From positions 2,232,001 to 2,296,000 of the forward strand of contig JAHRBC010000004.1 in assembly GCA_022702545.1 (NCBI GenBank): a stretch of 64,000 bases of DNA, in the 5' to 3' direction. Numbering within the stretch: position 1 is the first letter of the stretch; each line of letters starts with the position of its first letter. The stretch comes from Phycomyces nitens. Taxonomy: Eukaryota > Mucoromycota > Mucoromycetes > Mucorales > Phycomycetaceae. Under the pieces are notes generated by a model that saw only the letters and a list, made by a program, of their open reading frames with translations, was not told the DNA's origin and did no database searches. This document shows positions 11,471-22,209 of this stretch, one piece after another. The translations under genes were made by a program, and so were the position numbers.

Positions 11471-12949
11471 AGTACACATTGATTGATCGTTCTAGTCTGA
11501 ATCTGTTTTTCATTATTATTGACAGAATACTTAGTTTGATTGACCATGTGTGTATAGTTTTCAGACCGATGGACATTTGGGTTATATTGCTTATAACCTC
11601 CCAACGCCAAAATATTTTCTTGAGTAATGGTATCGCATTTTCGTCGTAAACAAAAAGGCACGATATTTATTACTCGCTAGGTCTATCCTTAATGCAATAT
11701 TTCCAGAGAAATTGAGTGGTCATCTAAAAATGTAAAGCAATGAATGAAAAAAAGAGAAAAGAATTCATTTCGATTTGGTGCCACCATTGATGAGGTAGAT
11801 TAGGGTTTTTAGGGAACTAGTAGATACTGTGAGAGTGTTATTTATTAAAGAAAGAATATTATGGTGGTTTATATACTTATTATTCTAATTCCCTTTTAAT
11901 GTAACGTCTATTGTGTAATGGTCGGTTATAACTGTTGAAGTGTGAAGTGTACGTGTGCCCGGTGTGTAACTGCTCCTGAGATGTTAACCTGCCAGGGTCA
12001 TTAGCAAAGAGGAACCGGAGATCGGTTGTGGAGTCTGTATTTCACTCAGCTGTGGTGTGTATACCACAATTGACTCTTACATCGATAAAAGTTTCATAAA
12101 AGTTCTTCTTGGTGCTGCCTCAACAAGTTCCTATGGTAAATAAAATGCATAGATATATAAGACTCAATAAAAATAATAATAAGAACATTATCAAGTATAC
12201 TGAACCTGGGATATATTTTTAATACCAGATCATCTAATTTTTGTTCCTGCTTGTACAAAATTCAATCCTTTTGAACAAGTGCACAGACCTGCTTAGATTA
12301 CCTAAAAGCCAAGAAGAAACCAATCGCCGTTACAACATCACGTACTGTCTTTAAAGCTATTGCTACACCGATAAAGACCAACCTTCAACTTGTTGTTTAC
12401 TTCTTTACTTCTTTACTTCTTTACTTCTTTACTTCTTTCCTTTTAAAAGCAAAAATTTCTGCAATAAACCCATTATTTTTAACAAAAAATATTTTAACAC
12501 CGTGCCACGTCATCACCAAAAATTATGATGATCTCACATTCCTAGAGAAAATCTATAAAGAAAGGGCACCAGCGCGCCTGTTCTTGTTTCTGTTTCTTTC
12601 CTTCTCTTTTCATTTACTCATCACTTCTTCCCAGGTATTTCAAGGTAAGTTTTTTCTTCTGCATCCTTTCATATTTCTGTTGCCCATACCATCAAAATGA
12701 ATATTCGCGCATTTTTGGTGACGGATGGATGTTTTTGATGATGTTTTTGACCTATTTAATTTCCGTGTCAATACACCTATCTCACCTTACTATGCTTGCA
12801 TATTCCATCTATCTATAGCCATCCATCATTGCATCCCCAACCTCTTTGTGTTCTGCAGCCATATTCAGGCAATCAACACGTATAATCACGTAAGTTATAT
12901 TATACACTCATTTTTTTTTGAACGTTTAATGAATTTTTCTACACTTTAG
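11471..12949. other. AT-rich spacer before the tandem array
   Basis: No convincing gene. It contains a perfect 8-bp direct repeat at 12399-12438 and pyrimidine-rich sequence at 12560-12640. Short ORFs are present without recognisable content. Confidence 0.45.
12399..12438. repeat. Microsatellite-like (ACTTCTTT)5
   Basis: Five perfect head-to-tail copies of ACTTCTTT cover 40 bp in the AT-rich spacer. Confidence 0.9.
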
Positions 12950-12989
12950 TGCAAGGTCTTACGCGTTGGTTCCTAAGAATGTACTCAAA

Positions 12990-14641
12990 CAAATATCGCA
13001 GCCATCTGGTGCCGTCTACTAAGCTATTCGGTGTCCACGGTTGCCAGCCGTTTCGATCTGAGGAAGCAAGGCGAGCTAAGCGGAGACATATTTCCGCCTG
13101 GCATCCAAGGCTCCAAAGGTTCTCGCGGTCTTGAGCAGTCTTCATCAGTTCTTCCATTGCTCTGATGAATGGCTGTTCAGCGGGTTGGGCTGGTGGTCTA
13201 TTCCCAGCGAGTCAGGGTGGGTCATATAGTTTGGTTGATACTCTCTCAACCAAACATCGCAGCCATCGGCGTCGTCTACTAAGCTATTCGGTGTCCATGG
13301 TTGCCAGCCGTTTCGATCTGAGGAAGCAAGTCAAGCTAGGCGGAGCAATATTTCCGCCTGGCATTCAAGGTTCCAAAGGTCCTCGCGGTCCTGAGCAGCC
13401 TTCATCAGTTCGTCCATTGCTCTGATGAATGACTGTTCAGCGGGTTGTGCTGGTGGTCTATTCCCAGCGGGTCAGGGTGGGTCATACAATTTGGTTGATA
13501 TTCTCTCAACCAAATATCGCAGCCATCTGGTGTCGTCTACTAAGTTATTCGGTGTCCATGGCTGCCAGCCGTTTCGATCTGAGGAAGCAAGTCGAGCTAG
13601 GCGGAGCCATATTTCCGCCTGGTATTCAAGGTTCCAAAGGTCCTCGCGGTCCTGAACAGCCTTCATCAGTTCGCCAATTGCTCTGATGAATGACTGTTCA
13701 GCGGGTTGTGCTGGTGGTCAATTCCCAGCGGGTCAGGGTGGGTCATATAATTTGGTTGATACTCTCTCAACCAAACATCGCAGCCATCGGCGTCGTCTAC
13801 TAAGCTATTCGGTGTCCATGGTTGCCAGCCGTTTCGATCTGAGGAAGCAAGTCAAGCTAGGCGGAGCAATATTTCCGCCTGGCATTCAAGGTTCCAAAGG
13901 TCCTCGCGGTCCTGAGCAGTCCTCATCAGTTCGCCAATTGCTCTGATGAATGACTGTTCGGCGGGTTGTGCTGGTGGTCTATTCCCAGCGGGTCAGGGTG
14001 GGTTATACAATTTGGTTGATACTCTCTCAACCAAATATCGTAGCCATCTGGTGTCGTCTACTAAGTTATTCGGTGCCCATGGTTGCCAGCCGTTTCGATC
14101 TGAGGAAGCAAGACAAGCTAGGCGGAGACATATTTCTACCTGGCATTCAAGGTTCCAAAGGTCCTCGCGGTCCTGAGCAGTCTTCATCAGTTCGTCCATT
14201 GCTCTGATGAATGACTGTTCAGCGGGTTGTGCTGGTGGTCAATTCCCAGTGGGTCAGGGTGGGTCATATAGTTTGGTTGATACTCTCTCAACCAAACATC
14301 GCCGCCATCGATGTCGTCTACTAAGCTATTCGGTGTCCATGGTTGCCAGCCGTTTCGATCTGAGGAAGCAAGACAAGCTAGGCGGAGCAATATTTCCGCC
14401 TGGCATTCAAGGTTCCAAAGGTCCTCGCGGTCCTGAGCAGTCCTCATCAGTTCGTCCATTGCTCTGATGAATGACTGTTCGGCGGGTTGTGCTGGTGGTC
14501 AATTCCCAGCGGGTCAGGGTGGGTCATACAATTTGGTTGATACTCTCTCAACCAAATATCGCAGCCATCGGCGTCGTCTACTAAGCTATTCGGTGTCCAT
14601 GGTTGCCAGCCATTTTGATCTGAGGAAGCAAGTCAAACTAA
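12990..14641. repeat. Tandem array of alternating 261/260-bp units (521-bp higher-order unit)
   Basis: Units begin at CAAA(T/C)ATCG at 12990, 13251, 13511, 13772, 14032, 14293 and 14553, so the spacings are 261, 260, 261, 260, 261 and 260. Type A units read CAAATATCG..CATCTGGTG; type B units read CAAACATCG..CATCGGCG or a variant. There are six full units and a seventh cut at about 14641. The array is GC-richer than the surrounding desert. Open frames exist on both strands: each plus-strand ORF ends in TTGCTCTGA at the unit boundary, and a minus-strand ORF carries the block SSDRNGWQPW. The 260-bp units break any frame running through the array, so one long repeat protein is unlikely. A decayed gene fragment, a satellite or an expressed RNA repeat are all possible. 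Confidence 0.92.
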
Positions 14642-15289
14642 ATGTTTTTGTGTCTCGTCACATATAAGTTTACAAAGGGCCTCTTGCCCCGATCGGTCGT
14701 CATATGTTTGTCTTTATTTTTAATGATTGACGGATTAGTTGAATGCTCTGGTTTGCCAAGTGATAGGGGTACAATTATTTTAATTTTTATTTGAGTTATT
14801 GGTTGTCAATACTTTTATCGATCAAGGCTTATTTCCTTTTGTGTTTTAGTATTATAATGATTTGTCAAGTTTTAATTCTGGTTGTTTTTTTTTCGTAAAT
14901 GATTATCTTTAATGAATAAATATTGGAAAGAACACATTATTATTATTGATAAATTGGTATTGTTAAGGGCCATAGTTTTGCTAATAGCATGAATTTGACT
15001 CCCGATGTATATAGTTTTCTATGCTATCTTTCCTGTTTTGTGGATGTTTACTACAACAACAAAGTATCATAACATTCTGAAATAATTAGCAAAGCATGGT
15101 GTGAATACAATATATTATTAATTTTTTTAGTACTTTGTGTGTAAGTCTTTGTTCTTTTGAAGTGGGTGTAGTTGATTTGGTATACTATTGCAATGACATG
15201 CACACACTTGAATTGGTATTTTATATCATTTTTCTTTCAGTTTGGCTCTTCAAATCTATAATGCTTTTAGGCAAGATTTTTTTGGCTCT
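14642..15289. other. AT-rich spacer, no gene seen
   Basis: The tandem repeat sequence stops abruptly at about 14641 and AT-rich DNA resumes. No supported ORF or structural repeat is seen. Confidence 0.45.
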
Positions 15290-16280
15290 CACTATTCTTT
15301 CTGAGTTAGCTCAGATGTCCTCACCTTGAAAGAGATTTTGGCTGTATGAAGGCTACTTAAGCATATCCAGATCTGCATTTTATTGGTATTCTTTTACATC
15401 CTACGCGAGTGACATGGATCATTGTCCTCCTGAAACGTAAAAGATTTGTATTGCTAATACCCCAAATTGTTTTTGAAGTGAATCAAAGTACTAGGATTAA
15501 ATTCTTGTAGCTGTATTGCTATTGATTACCATTGATGATTTCCAACGGCTTGACACCAGCGAACCAGATGTATCCCTAAATCATCACATTTCCTTCACCG
15601 GTTTTGATCCTGGGACGTGTACAATCTATGGTGTACTTTTCTGACTAAAGATGTCAGACTTGTACATTATTGCACATTATGAGCGGCATGAATGTTAATT
15701 AATCGCTACAAATCATCGGATTCCAGCGTTGATTCACCTCTTTGGTATTCTGGGCAAAGGTAAGGCGGCTTCTGCGATGATACTCAGAGAGCCACGGCTT
15801 GTATACAGCTATGCAAAATTTCATATGGATAGTGTTGATAGCAACACGCATCGTATCCTTGCAAGCATATCTTTTTAAATTTACACACATTATACTGATC
15901 AAGATATCCAAACTTGCGGCTTGAGTTTTGTTATCTCTCCATGTAAAATATTCAAATTTGCGTTCACCAAATATTCTTGAGGGTCTCTTGTGTCTGTATG
16001 TAACTGTTGTTTCGGTCTCAGTGCATGTTTGCATTGTATTTTATACAGTATTGTGTGCTACATTATATTGCTCACAAACAGTTGACACTTTTACTATTCC
16101 CTCAAAAGCACCAATAGCCATTTCTTTGACTTCAATTGGGATTTTCTTTTGTTTGGTAATATTGTGAGAATGTTTTATTAAAGACATGGATAGAATCAAA
16201 TTAAAAATAAAGATTGTAGAAAAGAAAACAAACAGAGGTGTATGCATTTTATTTAAAGAATTTGAGGATGTCAAAGCTGT
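15290..16280 (-). mobile_element. Decayed Tc1/mariner-type transposon copy B
   Basis: The minus strand encodes pieces of a Tc1-type transposase in the expected order. A helix-turn-helix-like segment with EVKEMAIGAFEG (about 16060-16160) comes first. Then KPWLSEYHRRSRLTFA (about 15750-15800) matches the linker that precedes the first catalytic Asp, and ICSDE follows at about 15695-15710. FQEDNDPCHS, the second Asp block, lies at about 15405-15437. Stops and frameshifts separate them, so no complete transposase is encoded. The sequence differs from copies A and C, suggesting a second subfamily. Terminal inverted repeats were not identified and the ends are approximate. Confidence 0.72.
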
Positions 16281-16289
16281 CCCATCCCT

Positions 16290-17400
16290 GAATCAACCCC
16301 ACTGTATGTTCTATATAGCACCGGTTTAAACTATTAATTGAGCACTCCAAGATATGGAAGTACAATATTCCTTTATACATTTGTTGTATCTTGGCTCAAT
16401 GAGATATAGGGCTATATTCTCAATACAAGAAATCATAATTCTAAGCATTACTAGTATACATGTGGAATTGTAAGACATACTCTTGAAATCTGTGACATTC
16501 TTTTTACTACTTGTGTTTCTATCTAGATCAGCGATTCATTCAACTTATTCTGAAAATATATATCCCACACAATAACAGAGATTTTATTTGCTGGTATTCA
16601 TTTTTAGCCTAACGCTAAATATGAGTACAGTCGTTACTATTAGAGAAGCTTATCTTGGACTCATCACTCGATATCATGTTTCCCCCCATTCTAATTCCAG
16701 TTTTTTACAGTGTTTTAAAAAGGAAAGCGCTTGGGAATAAGCTCTTTAGACAGTAAATGCTTTGCATAAGCTATATATAATCAAATGTTTATTCTGTGCA
16801 AGTTATTTTAGTAATAGTCTTTGAATGATCAGCTTTCTCCGTCTCTTCGTTTACCAAATATTCCATGCCAATGATAGTCTTTTGACAATCTCTCTTAAAC
16901 TTCATAAGATGTACTCTTTCGTTTTCTGAACATCAGTAGCATTGGTTTTAGCTAATGCTTATTGTTAGCTAATTTTTCAGTTTACATGTTTTTTTTTAAT
17001 ACAAGAGAGTGTTGAAAGTGTTATGCCTTTGTGTCCATAACCTGCATTCGGCTCATATCAAGTCCAATTACGAGTTGATTTTTTTAATCTGAAATATTTT
17101 GAAAAGTCTTATGGGGCTGCTTATGTTGTGCTCTGAGCATAATGTTAAGTATTTTGATGGAATCTTAAATATTGAAAAAATCAAAGTGTAAAGGTCTGTG
17201 AAGAATCAAGAGTCGAGATCGAATCTTAATATTCTGCTCCAAACCCTGTATATGATTAGGAATATAAAAAATAAAGTTTTAATGCATTTGGTTGTTTTGT
17301 TTAAAATATACAAGATAAAGATGTTTATATATACTCAGAATAATCGTTTAAGAAATATGATTCTGTTAGTCCCTTTGGCATAGTGGATCATAATGGCTAA
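16290..17400 (-). mobile_element. Decayed Tc1/mariner-type transposon copy C, related to copy A
   Basis: Nucleotide blocks shared with copy A appear in the same order and orientation: TTTTACAGTGTT near 16702, TTTAGACAGTAAA near 16743 and AAACCCTGTATA near 17240. The minus strand gives a SDESK-like fragment near 16650 that fits the first catalytic Asp region of a Tc1 transposase, with many stops. It lies directly next to copy B, as a tandem or nested pair of relics. The extent is approximate. Confidence 0.5.
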
Positions 17401-20400
17401 CATTTTGTTTTCGATAACAACTATCGATCATTGCATTTTTTTTGGCTTTCTTTTAGAAGCCCTGTTGGTTTATTTATATATATATGTTCACTTTCTATAG
17501 TAAAATTTAATCTTTTTTCTTTACTTTTTTCTTTGGTTATGAACCTGGGCTCATATAACCAATTGAGTACTCAACTTTGGTAGCTTTTATCCAGCTGTTA
17601 TTGTTGCTTTCTTACTCTACAACATTACACCCGAGTATAATCACTAGAATTTACCTACTATTATACTTTTTTCATTATGCATTAACCAATCAATAAAAAA
17701 AAAGCTAATTGCATTTAGCTTTTCAAAACTATCCAAAGGATAATCTTCTTAGAGTCATTATCAAGTATATGTATATATGCATGCTATAATGGTCAATACA
17801 CTAGACTTTGCCACATAATACATTTCTTTAAATCCATTAAAACGTTCATGCTTTAATGTACAATGTAGCACCTCGCAATTTTTTTAGATATCAAGTTAAA
17901 ACGCCCTACCGGAAAATATTTTTATTGAAAAGCCACATATTATCTCAAGTTTACACAAGCGTTCATCATTACACTGATATATAGTTTTAGCCTTACAAAT
18001 CATTATGATAACGGCTTTGTGAGTTTAAAGCAAAGGCTCCACTTGACATTGTTTAAGTAAATAGAAGAATGTATTTATAATGATTCGTATAGAGCTATAT
18101 ACTCATACCAAAACAACCTTGGCGTGATTTAATGATAGGCCTGAAACCCAACTCTAGTAAAGCTTATAATTCACCACTACCAGGTAAAAAAAATGTTACA
18201 CAATAATCAAAGAAAGGACGGATTTTCTTCATTTTGAATTCCAGGGTCACTCGATAGGCAGAGCTACATTTCTATTACCAGGTTGATCCATTCGTGTATC
18301 ACTTTGATGTAAAATGAGCTACATAACACAGTCTAATTAATCGCACAAACAGGCGTTTTAAAATATATATTAGAACAAACAAGAACTATTTGTTACACTA
18401 GGATAAGGACATATGTACCCAGCCCTGATCTATACGTAAATAGAATACGTTGGAGAAACATGTATAGTCTCGTAATTCCCACTGGCTGGAAATAAATAAT
18501 ATACCAGTCTACATAGCTATAATGGTATTTTTGTGATTTTGTTATTAGTTTATCTTTTTATGATACAAAATAAATTTAGATGATTCTCTGAAGATCCTTC
18601 CACATCACATAGGTATTGATCCATGGCAATATCCCTATTGATAATAATTTTGAGATTTTAATTGAGATATTGTGGAAGTACTGGAATAAAATTAAAACAT
18701 AGACAACATATGTTCGCACCTTCATTGCATGGTCTCTGGTGTATTTTTCCCGCGCTTAGAGTGTAACAAGAAAGTATTATGGGAGATCATTTAGCTACTT
18801 GCATTATCGACATTTAAAATCATAAGAAACTCCATTTCAAAAAAAATACAGCACATATATAACATTATTGGGCTTTTTGAATTGTGATATACAGGTGTTT
18901 TCTTCAATTGATTCCAAAGTGGTGTCAGAGCAAAGGAAAATATTTAGGCTGATAGATACTAAAAATACATGCTTTTTTTTAAAATATTTTTTTTTCAAGA
19001 TTTTTTTAGGTTGCATAATATAGTGAAACCAACAGTGTTCCAAGTACTCTCTTTAATGTTGGGTATACTGATCGAGCATTCTACAAGATATCTTATTTGA
19101 GAATATAGTATAACAGTGAGCTAAAGTAAATTAAGCGCATCTAAAATTTCAAAGCGTGATTACACATTGTGGAGGTGAGTACATAATCCTGTTGTCTGAA
19201 TATAGAATTCTTTGCAATATATGTAAATTATCTTTACATCTAGGGAACATATTTATCTTTCTAGCTTAACTTTCTTAGATTTGGAGTTACCCTAATAAAC
19301 CAAAACTACAAGAAAAATGTAGGCACAGCTTAACCAGGCTAATATTAAGTTAGGATAGAAATATAGACTAGTGGTAATAGATCAAGTGAGCATTATTGCA
19401 CTGTTTGACTCTACCAAAGCATGGTCTCATATATGTAGCTAGATTGTTTGTGCTATTTTTCTGAACGTCTCCAGAGCTTTATTTGATTATACACCTTTTA
19501 AATGACTCGAATTTTGGGTCAATTGATTTTCCCAGGATGAGTGGTTTGCAGTCTTACCACAAAAGAACTAACCAAGGTTAATATACTTTTTTTTTTACAA
19601 ACAGCTGTCAATATCTTTGTTAGATGGCTTTCCGTCTTCTTGGTTTTACTTTACTTAAAATAAATTCATGCATGTATGCATCTATACCAAGAGTATTAAG
19701 CTTTAATTTAAGCATTGAACTTGACAAGCATCTAGAAAATGTCTAAATCATTAATGCCATCTTTAACTTTTAAAAGTCTTGTCTGAAAGGCCATGGTTTC
19801 TCATTGCAATTGCTTTAAATGACTGTTCTTTACATATTAAGAATTTATAAAATATGCCTCATTTGATATCTAAACAAATGTTATTACATATATAATAGGT
19901 CATCTAAAGACGGTATACATCTATATCTTGTGTAGTTGATTAGAATGGACATGATTTCTTAATTAATCTAAAGTCAAGATAAGAAACTAGCTGTTCATCA
20001 GCAATGGATACTGAGAAGCTTTGCCATAGAGATACGCGCTACATCTACTGTAATACACCGAATTTTATGAGGTCGGATTGGGCCGTATGATTCGTAGTAA
20101 AGAATGCTAATGTATTATGCCCCAAATAATGGCGTTTTCTTTTGGAAATACTTGCCATGTACTTCTTCCATGTTACACGTATAATTTCTAAAGATACAAA
20201 GTGATGTGTAGCAGGGTTCAACCGATCTGTAAAACTCGGTCAGTACTACGTTTTAGCAATCGATCTTGTGCGAGTGAGTTTATGTCTTTTTAGGAAATCA
20301 ATAGGTAAACATAACTAATTAGATCCTGCTAAAAAAAATAAGCTGAACAACCTGATACAAGCTCTTGGAACAGCTGGAATAAGCCTGAGAGCCGATTGTC

Positions 20401-20500
20401 ACCACGCTATAGTCCAGTGAGTACGAAAATAATTGTGTTATAGGAAGAGACACTTAACCCGTTTATGCCCATAAGAAAAAATACAGGGCATTAAGATTAG
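17401..20500. other. AT-rich gene-free region upstream of the lipase
   Basis: About 3.1 kb with no supported gene, RNA or repeat. Short ORFs are AT-biased and do not splice into anything recognisable. The last few hundred bases are probably the regulatory region of the lipase gene. Confidence 0.45.
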
Positions 20501-20508
20501 TATAAATA
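20501..20508 (+). promoter_or_regulatory. TATA box of the lipase gene
   Basis: TATAAATA lies 89 bp upstream of the lipase start codon, with a CA-containing leader between them. It is the clearest core promoter signal in the window and fits a strongly regulated gene for a secreted enzyme. Confidence 0.65.
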
Positions 20509-20589
20509 GAGAGCAACATAGACCCATCAATTTTCTTACCAGCTTTATTCCCTACTTGAATTCATACAAGCAATTGAACAAGCTTAAAA

Positions 20590-22209
20590 ATGAAGATTTC
20601 CACCTTGACTTCTGCCGCCCTCGGTGTCCTAATGGCTCTGGCTTCTGTCACTGCTGCCCCTGCTCCACGTGAAGTGAATGGTCTGCTCGTGTCCAGAGAG
20701 GAACTCCCTCCTCTGATTTCCGATCGTGTCTCTCCCCCTACCTCGGTCCCTGTCGTAGAATTGGATGCCGAAGTCCAAGTTGAAGCTATCAACGGTCCTT
20801 TACCTACCTACCTCGAGACCAAAGGCGGTTTCTCTATGACTTTGGGAAACGTCACCAACCCTCCTCTTGCGGTCTTCCCATCTCTCTCTAGAGTTGCTCT
20901 TCCTTTGGCCAGTGCTTCCAAAATTACTATCTTGAAGACCTACATGTCTCTGTCTGCCAGCGCCTACTGCGAGTCTGTCTGCCCTGGTGGTAAGTGGACT
21001 TGCAGCACCTGTGGAAGTGCCTACACCTTTATCAAGTCCTTCAAGGGTGGATCTCTTGATGCCAATGGCTACATTACCAGAAACGACAAGACCAAAGAAA
21101 TTGAATTGGTGTTCAGAGGTTTGCAAAAACATGCTAGCAGTGGGTTAGATGGACTTGGATACTAATTAGAATGTCTAGGCTCTGGATCTAATGCCAACTG
21201 GGTTGCTGTAAGTATTTGCTTATTAAAAACGGTTTGTTTCACGCAATATTTATAATTAATTTTATAATAGAACCTTCAATTCATCAAGAAAAGCTATCCT
21301 CCTGTCTCTGGTGCCAGTGTACACACTGGTATGTGCTTTATTTTATATTTTGAGTTTCGGTACCAAAAAAACTAATTACCATATATCAGGTTTCTACAAC
21401 GCCTACATCCAGAGCCAGGCTACAGTCCTTTCTCTTGTTCGTGCTCAATTGACTGCCTATCCTTCTTACAGAATCGTTGTTACTGGGTAACTTTACTTGA
21501 AGCAGATACATCTGGCTTTTACGACAAAATAATCTAATTCCTATCCGATTTCAGTCACTCCCTTGGTGGTGCTCTTGCTCCTCTTGCTGCCTTTGATCTT
21601 TACCAGCGTGATGCCAGAATCAGCAAATCCAACCTTTTCATCTATACCTACGGTAAATATATACTGCACTGGACCATTTGAACAACGGTAACTAATCCTT
21701 GACGGCCATACTTTTTAGGTGCTCCTCGTATTGGTAATGCCAACTTTGCTTACTATGCCTCGCATACCGGCATTACTTATGAGCGTACTGTCAATGATCG
21801 CGATAGTAAGTTTTTAAAACATTATATTGCGGTAATATTTCGATACTTATTAATCTTCCAACACTCTAGTCGTTCCCCATCTTCCCCCTCAAAAGTTCGG
21901 CTTCTTGCACGCCGGTATTGAGTACTGGATTACCAATGATATCTCTGTTGTCAGTAAGTATCATTCTACAAAAGCTACTATAATATATATGTATATGTAT
22001 GTATGTATGTATTCTTACAATTTTTATTTTTCATAAAAACAGAGATTTGCAATACCGTTCTTGACTCCAAGATCTGTGCCAACTCCATCGTTCCATTCAC
22101 TTCATTCATGGACCATGCCAAGTAAGTCTATTGAATTTCTCAGAAAAATATTAGATGACTAAATATGCGTTACTTTCTTAGGTACTTTGATATCAGCGCC
22201 ATTTGCTAA
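20590..22209 (+). CDS. Secreted class 3 (Rhizomucor/Rhizopus-type) triacylglycerol lipase
   Basis: Nine exons: 20590..21118, 21179..21207, 21271..21328, 21390..21486, 21555..21652, 21719..21805, 21870..21953, 22043..22121 and 22182..22209, all GT-AG. They give 362 residues. A signal peptide (about residues 1-22, ending VTAAPAP) is followed by a propeptide of about 75-85 residues, as in Rhizopus and Rhizomucor lipases. The mature part has the lipase box GHSLGG with Ser240, DIVPHLPP with Asp299, and FMDHAKYFD with His352, matching the Ser-Asp-His triad spacing of Rhizomucor lipase. Cysteines in YCESVCPGGKWTC and the paired KICN/KICAN cysteines resemble family disulphides. It should hydrolyse triglycerides outside the cell. 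It stands alone in an AT-rich desert behind a TATA box. The gene looks complete and functional; substrate range cannot be read from sequence. Confidence 0.96.

Noticed and set aside
12399..12438. Possible CRISPR-like or regulatory array
   Set aside because: Perfect 8-bp repeats without spacers in a eukaryotic genome; a simple microsatellite.
13165..14667. Six plus-strand ORFs of about 86 residues with a collagen-like GSKGPRGPEQ block
   Set aside because: They are frames of the tandem repeat unit, each ending at the unit boundary, and the 260-bp units break the frame. No evidence of a collagen or coding gene.
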